From contig JABSQV010000047.1 in the NCBI GenBank assembly GCA_013215565.1, positions 1 to 43,398 on the forward strand: 43,398 nt of DNA, given 5' to 3'. Position 1 is the stretch's first letter, and every line of letters begins with the position of its first letter. Below the pieces are notes generated by a model. That model had not been told where the DNA came from and did not search any database. It saw only the letters and a program-made list of their open reading frames with translations. This DNA comes from Myxococcales bacterium (GTDB lineage: Bacteria; Myxococcota_A; UBA9160; SZUA-336). Of this stretch, positions 1 through 9,510 are shown one piece after another. The position numbers and the translations under genes were made by a program.

Positions 1-172
1 GCTCGCGGGCCGCGTCCGCGCTGCGCTCGAAGATCACGGCAAGCCGGCCCGGCCCGTCGAAGGCGAGCTCCCGCCCGGGCGAAGGCCAGCCCTCGAAGCC
101 GCGCGGACCGGTACATCCGGCCACGAAGCAGAGCGCGAGCCACCACCCGAGTAGCCGGAAGAACGGCCGCAT
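1..172 (-). CDS. Putative lipoprotein, N-terminal part (cut by window edge)
   Basis: An ATG at 172 opens a frame that stays open to the left edge (57 codons). The product begins with a basic n-region, a hydrophobic stretch rich in Leu, Trp and Ala, and a lipobox F-V-A-G-C with the Cys at about residue 20. It should therefore be lipidated and anchored in the envelope. The remaining residues show no motif I recognise. The start lies five bases past the stop of the upstream propionate-CoA ligase gene on the same strand, so the two are probably co-transcribed. The lipobox and spacing are seen in the sequence; the function is unknown. Confidence 0.6.
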   Translation of the reverse strand, partial: MRPFFRLLGWWLALCFVAGCTGPRGFEGWPSPGRELAFDGPGRLAVIFERSADAARE

Positions 173-177
173 CCGGC

Positions 178-2178
178 TCAGCCCTCCTCGGACGAGGGGC
201 CGGGTTCCGACCCGGCGTCGCCGGCAGCCGGCGGCTCGGGCTCGGACTCGGGCCGCTGCTCTCGGGGCGCGGGTTGCGGCGCCGACGCTCCGAAGCCCAA
301 CTGCTCGAGCGCCTGACGGACTTCGTCGAGGCTCTCCGGGTCGTCGATCGTGGCCGGCACGCTGTACGGCTGCGCGTCCGCGATCTTGCGCATGGTCCCG
401 CGCAGGATCTTGCCGGACCGGGTCTTGGGCAGACGCGTTACCACCGCCGTCTGTTTGAACGCGGCAACCGGCCCGATCCCGTCCCGCACGAGTCTGATCA
501 ACTCGGCCGCGAGCGTGTCCGGATCCGGCTTCGCGCCGGCCTTGAGCACTACGAGACCGACCGGAACCTGTCCCTTGAGCGCGTCGGCCACCCCGATTAC
601 GGCGCACTCCGCGACGTCGGGATGGGCCAGCAGCGCCTCCTCCATGCCGCCCGTCGACAGCCGGTGGCCGGCCACGTTGATGATGTCGTCCGTGCGGCTC
701 ATGACGAACAGATACTGGTCTTCGTCGCAGAAGCCGGCGTCCGCGGTCTCGTAGAATCCCGGAAAGCGCGAAAGGTAGGCGTCGCGGAAGCCAGCGTCGT
801 TGTTCCAGAGGGTCGGCAAGCAGCCGGGGGGCAGCGGCAGCTTGAGCACGATGCTGCCGGTCTCGCCCGCGGGAAGTTCGTGGCCCGCGTCGTCCAGGAC
901 CCGCACCTCGTAGCCCGGCACGGCTCGCGTCGGGGATCCGTATTTGACCGGGAGCGGCTCGATCCCGATGCAGTTCGCGGCGATGGCCCAGCCGGTCTCG
1001 GTCTGCCACCAGTGATCGATCACGGGCACGCCGAGCACGCGCTCCGCCCACTGGATCGTGTCGGGGTCGGCTCGCTCGCCCGCGAGAAACAGCGTCCGCA
1101 ATCCGGAAAGGTCGTGTGCCTTGACCCGCTCGCCTTCGGGGTCCTCGCGCTTGATGGCACGAAACGCGGTCGGGGCCGTGAATAATACACGCACGTCGTG
1201 GTCGGCGATTACGCGCCAGAATGCACCTGCATCGGGGGTGCCGACCGGCTTCCCCTCGTAGAGAATCGTGGTGCATCCCTGCAGAAGCGGCGCGTAGACG
1301 ATGTAGGAGTGGCCGACGACCCAGCCGATGTCGGACGCGGCCCAGTAGGTTTCACCCGGACGGACCCCGTAGACGTTTCGCATGCTCCACTTGAGCGCCA
1401 CCATGTGACCCCCGTTGTCGCGGACCACGCCCTTCGGAACTCCGGTGGTCCCCGAGGTGTAAAGAATGTAGAGCGGGTCGGTGGCCGCCACCGGAACGCA
1501 GTCCACCGGACGCGCGGCGGCGACCCAGTTCTCCCAGTCCAGATCGCGCTCCGGGTCGAGAGTCGCGCGCAGTTCCGGGCGCTGAAGGATCACGCAGCAC
1601 TCGGGCTTCGAGGAGGCCAGTTCAATCGCTCCGTCCAGCAGCGGCTTGTAGGGAATCACGCGCTCTCCCTCGATTCCACAGGAGGCAGAGAGAATCACGC
1701 GAGGCTTCGCGTCGTCGATCCGCGTGGCGAGTTCCTTCGATGCGAAGCCCCCGAAGACGACCGAGTGGATCGCCCCGATCCTCGCGCAGGCGAGCATGCC
1801 GACCACGGCCTCGGGAACCATCGGCATGTACAAGAGCACGCGGTCTCCGCGGCCGACCCCGAGCCGCGCGAGCGCGCCCGCGCAACGGGCGACGCGGGCG
1901 AGCAACTCGGCGTAGCTCAGCGTCGAAACCGTGCCCGTGACCGGACTGTCGTACACGAGCGCCGGCTGATCCGCGCGCCCGTCCTCTACATGACGATCGA
2001 GCGCGTTGTAACAGGTATTGGTAAGCGCACCCGGGAACCAGCGGTAGAGCGGCGCAGAAGTGGAATCCAGCACCCGGTCCCAGGCCCGGAACCAGCGCAC
2101 GTCCTCGGCGGCCTTGCTCCAGAAACCCTCGGGATCCTGGCAGGCACTGGCGTAGATCTCGTCGAAGCTCTGGGCCAT
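178..2178 (-). CDS. prpE: Propionate-CoA ligase (acetyl-CoA synthetase family)
   Basis: This 666-residue acyl-CoA synthetase should activate propionate, or another short acid, with ATP and CoA through an acyl-AMP intermediate in the cytoplasm. The adenylation P-loop YTSGTTGVPKG is at residues 240-250. The C-terminal PKTRSGKILR motif holds the catalytic Lys near 590, the site usually controlled by reversible acylation. Motifs such as GGFASKELATRIDDAKP and the WNNDAGFRDAYLSRFPGFYETAD stretch, seen here in full, fit the PrpE/ACSS3 branch better than acetate-specific Acs. A Pro/Glu-rich tail of about 45 residues follows the family core and is unusual. The start has a strong purine-rich ribosome site (AGGGGGGAG) just upstream. 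A lipoprotein gene follows at once. The family is secure; substrate preference is inferred. Confidence 0.9.
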   Translation of the reverse strand: MAQSFDEIYASACQDPEGFWSKAAEDVRWFRAWDRVLDSTSAPLYRWFPGALTNTCYNALDRHVEDGRADQPALVYDSPVTGTVSTLSYAELLARVARCAGALARLGVGRGDRVLLYMPMVPEAVVGMLACARIGAIHSVVFGGFASKELATRIDDAKPRVILSASCGIEGERVIPYKPLLDGAIELASSKPECCVILQRPELRATLDPERDLDWENWVAAARPVDCVPVAATDPLYILYTSGTTGVPKGVVRDNGGHMVALKWSMRNVYGVRPGETYWAASDIGWVVGHSYIVYAPLLQGCTTILYEGKPVGTPDAGAFWRVIADHDVRVLFTAPTAFRAIKREDPEGERVKAHDLSGLRTLFLAGERADPDTIQWAERVLGVPVIDHWWQTETGWAIAANCIGIEPLPVKYGSPTRAVPGYEVRVLDDAGHELPAGETGSIVLKLPLPPGCLPTLWNNDAGFRDAYLSRFPGFYETADAGFCDEDQYLFVMSRTDDIINVAGHRLSTGGMEEALLAHPDVAECAVIGVADALKGQVPVGLVVLKAGAKPDPDTLAAELIRLVRDGIGPVAAFKQTAVVTRLPKTRSGKILRGTMRKIADAQPYSVPATIDDPESLDEVRQALEQLGFGASAPQPAPREQRPESEPEPPAAGDAGSEPGPSSEEG

Positions 2179-2214
2179 GACTCCCCCCTGCGGTTTCCCA
2201 GTTCGTACTTCCAG

Positions 2215-2220
2215 ATTCTA
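2215..2220 (-). promoter_or_regulatory. Putative -10 element for prpE
   Basis: TAGAAT on the minus strand (five of six matches to TATAAT) lies so that transcription would begin near 2208, about 30 bases before the prpE start. I found no convincing -35 hexamer at 16-18 bases, so this is only a candidate. Confidence 0.3.
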
Positions 2221-2269
2221 GCGGTCCCGCGCTCCATGGTATGCTGGGCGCGGTCACCAGGGGAACAGA

Positions 2270-2941
2270 ATGGCCCAGGATGAGAACAGTCAGGGACACC
2301 AGGAGGGACGCACCAGCTTCGAGCCCTACTCCGCATTCGAGATCCCGGAGGATCTCCGGGAACTGCACGGACGCTACGACGTAGTCACGACGGCCCGCCG
2401 CGTCCGCAACTACCGCTACGCGGAGGAGTGGATGATGATGATCATGGCAGGCTGGGTCGCCACGATCCCCGAGCTACCGGTCAAGACCGGGCTCGGAAAG
2501 GTCATCTACCAGGACTCGATCCACGCGGACTGGCTGGGAAACCGCCTGCCCGAACTGCGTGGCGGCCGCAGCCTGCGCAACGCCTCGGTTTCGGGCAACG
2601 AGGGCTTTGCACAGCTGATCCAGGCAATTGCCGCTCCCGAGGACGCCGAACTCACGATCGAGAAACTCGTGGGGATCTTTCGCGTGCTCAAGCCCCACCT
2701 GATCGAGGTGTTCGAGACGAACATCCGCGAGACGGACCAGATCTCGGACGCGCCGACGATCGAACTCCTCCAAGACACCATCCGCCGAACTCGCGAGCAC
2801 ATCGAGTGGGGCGACCAGGTTCTCGAGAGGCTGATCAACTCGCCCGAGAAGCACGAGCGCGCCCGGAATCGAGAACAAGAACTGAAGCTGCTGCTCGAAA
2901 AGTGTGGGGGCGTCTGCGGCGACCTCGCCCGGGCTGACTGA
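2270..2941 (+). CDS. Hypothetical protein, possibly ferritin-like helical bundle
   Basis: This is a soluble, acidic 223-residue protein with no signal peptide. The segment at about residues 52-96 (YAEEWMMMIMAGW followed by a Q-D-x-x-H-A-D stretch and LPELR) recalls ferritin-like proteins of unknown role in which Glu and His residues on a four-helix bundle may bind metals. The rest is predicted helical, with many Glu/Arg pairs near the C-terminus. The ATG has AGGGGA eight bases upstream, which fixes the start. It is divergent from prpE and about 110 bases before an ABC exporter pair. The fold assignment rests on motif resemblance only; the function is unknown. Confidence 0.5.
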   Translation: MAQDENSQGHQEGRTSFEPYSAFEIPEDLRELHGRYDVVTTARRVRNYRYAEEWMMMIMAGWVATIPELPVKTGLGKVIYQDSIHADWLGNRLPELRGGRSLRNASVSGNEGFAQLIQAIAAPEDAELTIEKLVGIFRVLKPHLIEVFETNIRETDQISDAPTIELLQDTIRRTREHIEWGDQVLERLINSPEKHERARNREQELKLLLEKCGGVCGDLARAD

Positions 2942-3051
2942 AGCCACAGCCAAAGTGAGCCCCCTCGCGACCAGGATGCCGCGCTCCGCCCGGCATTCGC
3001 GAACCATCCGCCGCGCGGCCTGACGCGGGCTCGCGCACTCACGGAGCGCCG

Positions 3052-5076
3052 ATGACGGAGAGCCAGGTCGCGGACGCTCGAGCCCTCCGCCTCGATCGGC
3101 TCGGTCACGGAGGCGCGCGCGACCGACTCGGGTTCCGGCAGGTCGTTCAGATCTTGTTCCGCTGCGTGCCGCTGCTGCGCGAGGTTCAGGGCCGACTGGT
3201 GGGACTCGTGCTGGCCTGGACCCTGGTCGGGGCCGTCGGACTCGCGCTGCTGGCCGGTTTCCTGCTGATACTCTGGGAGCCGATCCTGCTCGGAAAGCCC
3301 TTCTCTTCGTTACAGGCAAGCCTACTGGGTCTTGACGCGGCCCAGACCGCGGGCGTCTCCGAACTCGATGCGGCGACCCGCAAGCAGGCCGCCTACCAAC
3401 TGCTGGTGCGCTCCGCCATCCTCACCCCCTTCCTGATGTCGGGCGTGATGGCGGTCTGGTACTTCCAGGTCTGGATCCTGCAGCGCGTCAACCAACTGCT
3501 CCGGCTGCGGCTAATGGATCGGCTGCAGGCGCTTTCGCTCCGCTACCACGCGGAGAACCGCACCGGAGACGCCATCTACCGCGTCTATCAGGACAGCGCG
3601 ATGGTCACCCAACTGATCGACGTGCTGATCCTCACACCGCTTCGCTGCACCGGCACCTACCTGACCGGCATCGTATTCGCGTTCCTGGTCGATCCCTGGC
3701 TCGCGCTGCTACTGGCGGTCGCCTGGCCGTGCACGCTCGTAATCGGCTACTGGATCTCGCAGCGGCTGCGGGTTCGCTTCCGGGCGGCAAGAGAAACCAA
3801 CAGCGCGCTCACCTCGCGCATCCAGGAAAGCCTACTCGGCATCAAGGTGATCAAGGCGTTCGGTCTCGAACGCTTTGAACAGGCGCGCTTCGAGCAGGAC
3901 TCCCGCAGCGCCTTCGCGGCCGCCTATCTCGGCCGGCGCCTGTTTGCGGCGCTCGGCGTCTCGGTGTTCTGGATCGTTTCGAGCCTCACACTGATCGGAA
4001 TCTGGCGAGCGACCCGGCTCACGGTCGAGGGCGCCCCGCTCTTCGGATTTGAACTTGCCCAGAATCTGGACGGAGGGCTGGAGCAATTCCTGGTCGGAGC
4101 CGGCCTCACCACCTGGGTCCTAGGTTCTTACAACATCTACAAGAGCATGTTCGGCCAGGGGACGGGATCGATCGAGCGGCTCTACCGGGTCTGGGGACGA
4201 ACCCAGGACATCGCGATCGGGATCGATCGGGTGTTCGAAGTTCTCGACCTGGAACCCGATATCCGGGACGCACCCAACGCCATCGAACTTCCGCGGTTCG
4301 AGCGCGCGATCACCTTCGAGAGCGTGAGCTTCCGTTACGAACTGGAACGGCCGGTTCTGGAAGAAATCGAGTTCGAGGCCTACCCCGGAACGATCACGGT
4401 CATCGTCGGACCCACGGGCTCGGGCAAGAGCACACTGATGGCGCTCTTGCTGCGGCTCTTCGACCCCGACGCGGGCCGGATATCGATCGACGGTCGGGAT
4501 CTGCGCGAGTTTCAGATCGCCAGCGTACGCGAACGGATCGCGATCGCGCTTCAGGAAAATCAGCTCTTCGGCACCACGATTCGCGAGAACATCCGCTACG
4601 CCGTACCCGAGGCGCCGGACTCAGCCGTGCGCGAGGCCGCCCGCATCGCCTGCGCAGACGGCTTCATCGAGTCTCTTTCCGAGGGCTACGACACAATGCT
4701 CGGGGAGCGAGGCAGCAAGCTCTCCAGCGGGCAGCGCCAGCGGCTCTCGATCGCGCGCGCAGTCCTCAAGGACACCTCGATCCTGATCCTCGACGAACCG
4801 ACCGCGGCGCTCGACGCGGAGACCGAACTCTCGCTGCTGCGAAACCTCGCGGACTGGGGCAAGGAGCGCGCGATCTTCCTGATCACGCACCGGCTCTCGA
4901 CGATTCAGCGCGCCGACCTGATTCTGTACCTGGAAGGCGGACGACTTCGCGAGAGGGGAACGCACGCCGAGTTGATGGCGAGTCCGGACGGTGCCTACCG
5001 GGCGCTCGTGGAGAGTGAGAGCCTGACCTCCGAACCGCTCGAGGCGCACAAGGCGGCCGGCGAGAATCTCTCGTGA
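3052..5076 (+). CDS. ABC exporter half-transporter, subunit 1 (permease-ATPase fusion)
   Basis: This 674-residue protein carries an N-terminal transmembrane domain (about residues 50-360, six hydrophobic segments expected) and a C-terminal ATPase. Walker A GPTGSGKST lies near residue 453, followed by the Q-loop (ALQENQ), the signature LSSGQRQRLS, Walker B ILILDEPTAALD and the H-loop THRLS. All catalytic residues, including the Glu after Walker B, are present. A long loop between the first two hydrophobic segments is typical of lipid or multidrug exporters. The next gene starts inside its stop codon (GTGA overlap), so the two subunits are probably made together as a heterodimer. The substrate cannot be told from sequence. 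Confidence 0.88.
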   Translation: MTESQVADARALRLDRLGHGGARDRLGFRQVVQILFRCVPLLREVQGRLVGLVLAWTLVGAVGLALLAGFLLILWEPILLGKPFSSLQASLLGLDAAQTAGVSELDAATRKQAAYQLLVRSAILTPFLMSGVMAVWYFQVWILQRVNQLLRLRLMDRLQALSLRYHAENRTGDAIYRVYQDSAMVTQLIDVLILTPLRCTGTYLTGIVFAFLVDPWLALLLAVAWPCTLVIGYWISQRLRVRFRAARETNSALTSRIQESLLGIKVIKAFGLERFEQARFEQDSRSAFAAAYLGRRLFAALGVSVFWIVSSLTLIGIWRATRLTVEGAPLFGFELAQNLDGGLEQFLVGAGLTTWVLGSYNIYKSMFGQGTGSIERLYRVWGRTQDIAIGIDRVFEVLDLEPDIRDAPNAIELPRFERAITFESVSFRYELERPVLEEIEFEAYPGTITVIVGPTGSGKSTLMALLLRLFDPDAGRISIDGRDLREFQIASVRERIAIALQENQLFGTTIRENIRYAVPEAPDSAVREAARIACADGFIESLSEGYDTMLGERGSKLSSGQRQRLSIARAVLKDTSILILDEPTAALDAETELSLLRNLADWGKERAIFLITHRLSTIQRADLILYLEGGRLRERGTHAELMASPDGAYRALVESESLTSEPLEAHKAAGENLS

Positions 5077-7049
5077 CGAGGCCCGGCATCGAGTCGAGTG
5101 AGATCTCGAATCGGGAGACTCTGCGCATCTTCGGCCGCGCGCTGCGCTACGTGGCTCCGTTCAAGCGCAATTTCGGCTGGAAGATCCTGCTCACACTGGC
5201 GAGCCTATCGCCCTTCCTGGTGCTTCCCTGGCCCGTCAAGATTCTGATCGACAACGTGATCCGAGGGGTCCCGATCTCGGGCGACCAGTACCCCTTCTAC
5301 TTCTTTCCGGAGTGGGTCGTTTCGACGCTGGCCCAGGCGACCCCGCTCACGGTTCTGCTCTGGACCCTGTCCGCACAGTTCGTACTCGTGCTTGCAGTCG
5401 GCGCGATGGGGACCTCGGGGCGCGAGCGGGATCAGACCGATGCGGCGCTCGGCGGCGGCCACGATTCGGCGACCCGCACCGAGAACCAGGCAAATTCCGG
5501 CTGGAGTCTCGCGGGTGGACTCCTGGGCCTCTATGACTTCGCATTCACGCTGCGCCTCTCGCAGGACATCAACCACCACTACCGCTCGCGCCTCTTCGAA
5601 CGGATCCAGGAACTTCCGATGACGGCCTTCGACGACGAGAAGATCGGCGACGCAGTCTACCGCGTGATGTACGACACACCCGCGATCACGAGCGCCGTCT
5701 ATCGCCTGCTGATTACGCCGATTGCGGTGCCGATCTCTATGGTGGCCATCGCCTTCGTGCTGCCACGCGAGGCAGCGGATCAGTACGGCCTGCTGTTCTG
5801 GACCGCACTCGCGCTGATCCCGGGGACCCTGCTGGTGACGCTTCCGTTCGCAGGCTGGATCCGCGGCGAGAGCGGGGAGAGTCGCCGGTCGGGTGCCACG
5901 GCGACCGCGTCGGTCGAGGAGGGCATCAGCAACATCCTCGCGGTGCAGAGCCTGGGCGGAGAGGAACGCGAGCGGAAGCGCTTCGATCGCGACAGCTGGA
6001 CGGCCTTCAGACGCTATCGGGCGCTGGTCCTGGCCGGGATGGTCACCTTCGTGGCGGCGCTGACGATCGCGATTCCGCTTCTCGGCTACGTGTTTCTGCA
6101 CCTTGTGGGCCTGGTCATCGATGGAGGGCTCTCGCCCGGCGACTTCACCGCGGTGCTCGCCTACTTCTTTACCCTCGCCTCGTTCGCGACCCAACTCGGA
6201 TCCGTCTGGATCATCTCCCAGGATGCGGCCGCCGGACTCCGGCGCGTCTTCTTCCTGATGGACCTGCCTGCAGAACGTGACCCGCCCGCTGCCAGGCCGC
6301 TGCCCCGGCTCCGGGAAACGCTCCGCGTCGAGGACGTCTCATTTTCCTATCTGCCCGGGACCCCGGCGCTCCAGAACCTGAGCTTCGAGACCTCTGTCGG
6401 GAAGATCACGGCCGTCGTCGGGCCGGCGGGCGCGGGAAAGACCACCCTGCTGTATATGATTCCGCGCTTCCTTTCGCCGGATTCGGGCCGGGTCACGATC
6501 GACGGCATCGACATTGCCGGTGTAACCCGCGAGTCCCTGCGCAAACAGGTCGCCTTTCTGTTTCAGGAGAATGTTCTCTTCGATGGCAGCATCGAAGAGA
6601 ACATCCGGATGGGAAATCTCAATGCGAGCATGCTCGAGCTTCGACGCGCGGCCGAGATCGCAGGCGCGGACGAGTTTGTGCAGTTGTTGCCCCAGAAATA
6701 CCAGACGCAGCTCGGCAGCGCGGGCGCGAAGCTCTCGGTCGGCCAGAAGCAGCGAATCTCGATCGCGCGCGCTCTCGTGCGCGACTCGCGCATCCTGATC
6801 CTCGACGAGCCGACCTCGGCCCTCGATCCGGACACCGAACATCGACTCGTTGCCGCGATCCGGGAGGCCTCCCGCTCCCGAATCGTGCTGGTGATCGCAC
6901 ATCGACTTTCGACGATCCGGGGGGCCGACGAGATCCTGTTCCTCCAGGACGGCAGGATCCTCGAGCGCGGCACACACGCCGAACTGATCGCGCAGCCCGA
7001 CGGCAGGTACCGACGCTATGTGAGCCTCCAGACGCGGGGAGCTGCTTAG
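5073..7049 (+). CDS. ABC exporter half-transporter, subunit 2 (permease-ATPase fusion)
   Basis: This 658-residue partner of the preceding gene begins at a GTG that overlaps its stop by four bases. The architecture is the same: transmembrane domain, then an ATPase with Walker A GPAGAGKTT (near residue 450), Q-loop LFQEN, signature LSVGQKQRIS, Walker B ILILDEPTSALD and H-loop AHRLS. Both partners have complete catalytic motifs, unlike many heterodimeric exporters with one degenerate site. A hydrophilic insertion of about 40 residues (roughly 113-150, rich in Gly, Asp and Arg) separates two hydrophobic segments and probably forms an extracytoplasmic loop. It is convergent with the MaoC gene downstream. 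The exporter class is secure; the substrate is unknown. Confidence 0.88.
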   Translation: MTRPGIESSEISNRETLRIFGRALRYVAPFKRNFGWKILLTLASLSPFLVLPWPVKILIDNVIRGVPISGDQYPFYFFPEWVVSTLAQATPLTVLLWTLSAQFVLVLAVGAMGTSGRERDQTDAALGGGHDSATRTENQANSGWSLAGGLLGLYDFAFTLRLSQDINHHYRSRLFERIQELPMTAFDDEKIGDAVYRVMYDTPAITSAVYRLLITPIAVPISMVAIAFVLPREAADQYGLLFWTALALIPGTLLVTLPFAGWIRGESGESRRSGATATASVEEGISNILAVQSLGGEERERKRFDRDSWTAFRRYRALVLAGMVTFVAALTIAIPLLGYVFLHLVGLVIDGGLSPGDFTAVLAYFFTLASFATQLGSVWIISQDAAAGLRRVFFLMDLPAERDPPAARPLPRLRETLRVEDVSFSYLPGTPALQNLSFETSVGKITAVVGPAGAGKTTLLYMIPRFLSPDSGRVTIDGIDIAGVTRESLRKQVAFLFQENVLFDGSIEENIRMGNLNASMLELRRAAEIAGADEFVQLLPQKYQTQLGSAGAKLSVGQKQRISIARALVRDSRILILDEPTSALDPDTEHRLVAAIREASRSRIVLVIAHRLSTIRGADEILFLQDGRILERGTHAELIAQPDGRYRRYVSLQTRGAA

Positions 7050-7087
7050 GCGAGTCGCTGTCGGGCGTTTCGAGCGAGCGGCTGGGC

Positions 7088-8152
7088 TCAGGCCTTCGCG
7101 TAGTGGCTGCGCCGCTTCACCGCGAGCTCGCGTTCGAGCGAGAAGATCTCGATCCGCTGCTCTTCTCCCTCCGAGCGCTGGAACTGGTGGCCCCGGAGCG
7201 TCACCTCGAGGATCCCAAGATCGTCACGGCCGGGATAGTCGCGCCTCCCGCGAATCTCGGTCGAGGCAAAGACCGTGTCGCCCGCGAAGATCGGCGCTGT
7301 GTGACGCCCCGTGGAATAAACGATGTCAGAGAGACTGTTGTCTCCGATGTCGGCACAGGAGAGTCCGAGACAGAGCGCGAAGGGAATCCCGCCATAGATC
7401 ACGAGCCGTCCGCCCAGAAAGCGATCCGGGTCGCGGTCGATCATGGTCTGGTTGCAGTGGACCTGGGAGGTGTTGTCGAGCATCCCGGTGAGGAAGATGT
7501 GTTCCTCGGTTACGGTGCGCCCACGCGCATGCTCGTAGGTGTCCCCAGGGGTGTAGTCCTCGAAGTAGGTGTCCTCGTTGGTGAGATGGGCCAGCTCCGC
7601 ATAGCCGGCGCTCGGGTCGTAGGCCGGTAGCAGCGGCGAGATCTCGACGCGGTGAGGCTCGATCTCGCCCTCCTGCAGCTCGGCTCTGGCATCGCTCTTG
7701 AAGACCTGCACCTTGCGCTGATATGCCAGCACGAGGTCCCCGGCCTGTTTGCGCGCGAGGCTCTGTACGTGGACCACGCCGCGGTCGCGATTTCGCGATG
7801 AGCCGCGGACCCCGAGTACCGTCGTCTCTACCTCGATCGTGTCTCCAATGTAGACGGGTGCCCCGAAGCGCATGTCGATGTACTCGAGGTTGGCCCGCGC
7901 GTTCTCAGAGACGTCCTCCACCGTCTGGCTGAAAGCCACCGCCATGACCAATCCGGGCGGCACCAGCATGTCCTCGAATCCGTACACCAGCGCGTAGCGC
8001 AGGTTCTTGTGAAGGGGGTTGGTGGTCATCGAGAAATCCGTGAAGTGGGCGTGGAGTCCGGCCGTAATGGTCCGGCCCCCCTTGTGCCGGAACACCTGCC
8101 CGACACGGAAATCCTCGAGATAGTTCCCTGACTTCTTGCGAATCAGTGCCAA
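7088..8152 (-). CDS. Double-hotdog MaoC family dehydratase (mesaconyl-CoA hydratase-like)
   Basis: This 354-residue protein contains two MaoC-like hotdog halves (about residues 8-150 and 185-335). The GNYLEDFRVGQ opening, the FSQTVEDVSENARANLEY segment and the GAPVYIGDTIEVETTV segment closely recall mesaconyl-CoA hydratase / 2-methylmalyl-CoA dehydratase proteins of similar length. Such enzymes reversibly hydrate enoyl-CoA substrates in the ethylmalonyl-CoA or methylaspartate pathways. No other gene of those pathways is in the window, so the substrate is inferred and another enoyl-CoA remains possible. It is the last gene of a leftward operon after an LLM oxidoreductase and folC, 23 bases after the folC stop. 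Confidence 0.75.
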   Translation of the reverse strand: MALIRKKSGNYLEDFRVGQVFRHKGGRTITAGLHAHFTDFSMTTNPLHKNLRYALVYGFEDMLVPPGLVMAVAFSQTVEDVSENARANLEYIDMRFGAPVYIGDTIEVETTVLGVRGSSRNRDRGVVHVQSLARKQAGDLVLAYQRKVQVFKSDARAELQEGEIEPHRVEISPLLPAYDPSAGYAELAHLTNEDTYFEDYTPGDTYEHARGRTVTEEHIFLTGMLDNTSQVHCNQTMIDRDPDRFLGGRLVIYGGIPFALCLGLSCADIGDNSLSDIVYSTGRHTAPIFAGDTVFASTEIRGRRDYPGRDDLGILEVTLRGHQFQRSEGEEQRIEIFSLERELAVKRRSHYAKA

Positions 8153-8175
8153 CGGAGGCCTCCCTCAAGGCGAGT

Positions 8176-9471
8176 CTAGCCTGCGGCGAGCCGCGTTCTC
8201 AACACTCCGGCCAGGTAGAGAGAGCCCGTGACGACCAGCAACTCACCCGGTTGAATCAGTTCGAGGGCACGCTCGAGCGCGACCACAGGCGCTTCGCGCG
8301 TCTCTACGGTCTCGATCCCGGCCGCCCGCGCGAACGGTTCGAGGTCGCCGGGAGGGGCCGAGCGCGTCGGCTCGGCACGCGTCAGCACACACGCGCGCGT
8401 GGGCTCCGCGAGCTCGGAGAAGAAGCCCGCGGCGTCCTTGTCGCGCGCGAGCGAGACGATCAGTACCAGCTGGCGGTCGGGCCAGGTTTGGGCCAGCGCG
8501 GATCGAAGCGCACGGGCCGAATCGGGGGTATGCGCGCAGTCGAGTACGGCGCCCTCCGCAACCCCGGGAAAGACTTCGATGCGCGCCGGAACTCGGAGCG
8601 TCCTCAGCACCTCGACCTCGCGCTCGCGCAGCGGCTTCTCGAGAAAGTGCTCAACCGCCCGAATCGCGAGAGCAAGATTGACCGCCTGGTGGCTTCCGAG
8701 AACCCCGGCTTCGACCGCGACGCCGGAACCGGTGAAAAAGCGCAGGCCGTGGGGCATGGGGACGATGTCGAGGGGCTGCACTTCCTCGATTGGAAAGTCG
8801 TCGGCCACCGCGCGCGCGGCAACCGCACCCAGGGCGTCGGGCGCCAGCGGGCCGTGCAGGAAGGGCACGCCGGACCGCGCAATCCCGGACTTCTCGAGGG
8901 CGATCAACTCCCGTGTCGCACCGAGGATTTCGGTATGCTCGAGGTGAACCGACGTGAGTACCGAGACGCGGGACGCGACTACGTTGGTCGAGTCGATCCG
9001 ACCCCCGAGCCCGACCTCGATCACGGCGGCGTCGACCCCGGCATCGCGAAACAACGCAAGCGCGAGCCCGGTGGATACGTCGAAGAAGCTCGGCGCGAGA
9101 TCGGAATCGCGGCGCAGTTCCTCGAGTGCGGGCAGCATCGCGCCGAGCACGGAAACGAGGCGCGCCTCCTCGACCCGGTTTCCATCGAGCCGAAAACGTT
9201 CACACCACGATTCCAGATGGGGCGAGGTGTAGGTCCCGGTTCGAAGCCCGGCCCCGAGAAGCAGTGCCTCGCAGGCGAGCGCCGTCGTGCCCTTTCCCTT
9301 GGAGCCCGTGATGTGGATGCAGGGCAGTTCTCGTTCGGGGTTCCCGATCCGGTCCAGCAGCGCCCGAATCCGCGCCAGTCCGAAGCGCTCGTAGTCAAAC
9401 GAGAGCGCGCGCTCCTGGTTGACGAATCCGTCGAGGTAGCGCTCGGCATCGGCCAGCGTTTCGAGCCGCAT
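8176..9471 (-). CDS. folC: Bifunctional folylpolyglutamate synthase / dihydrofolate synthase
   Basis: This 431-residue Mur-ligase-fold enzyme should add glutamate to dihydropteroate or folates using ATP, in the cytoplasm. The P-loop HITGSKGKGTT at about residues 53-63 replaces the commoner TNGKGS form but keeps the catalytic Gly-Lys-Gly. TYTSPHLESWCERF follows as in the family, then EVGLGGRIDSTN and LEHTEILG with metal and substrate ligands. The late DCAHTPDSARAL segment matches the C-terminal domain. I chose the ATG at 9471; a TTG directly before it would add one residue. It lies 36 bases after the LLM oxidoreductase gene and 23 before the MaoC gene, an operon that does not obviously match folate metabolism. 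Confidence 0.88.
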   Translation of the reverse strand: MRLETLADAERYLDGFVNQERALSFDYERFGLARIRALLDRIGNPERELPCIHITGSKGKGTTALACEALLLGAGLRTGTYTSPHLESWCERFRLDGNRVEEARLVSVLGAMLPALEELRRDSDLAPSFFDVSTGLALALFRDAGVDAAVIEVGLGGRIDSTNVVASRVSVLTSVHLEHTEILGATRELIALEKSGIARSGVPFLHGPLAPDALGAVAARAVADDFPIEEVQPLDIVPMPHGLRFFTGSGVAVEAGVLGSHQAVNLALAIRAVEHFLEKPLREREVEVLRTLRVPARIEVFPGVAEGAVLDCAHTPDSARALRSALAQTWPDRQLVLIVSLARDKDAAGFFSELAEPTRACVLTRAEPTRSAPPGDLEPFARAAGIETVETREAPVVALERALELIQPGELLVVTGSLYLAGVLRTRLAAG

Positions 9472-9510
9472 CAACGATCCAGTGCCCGCATCCGAGGCCG
9501 GCCTAGCGGG

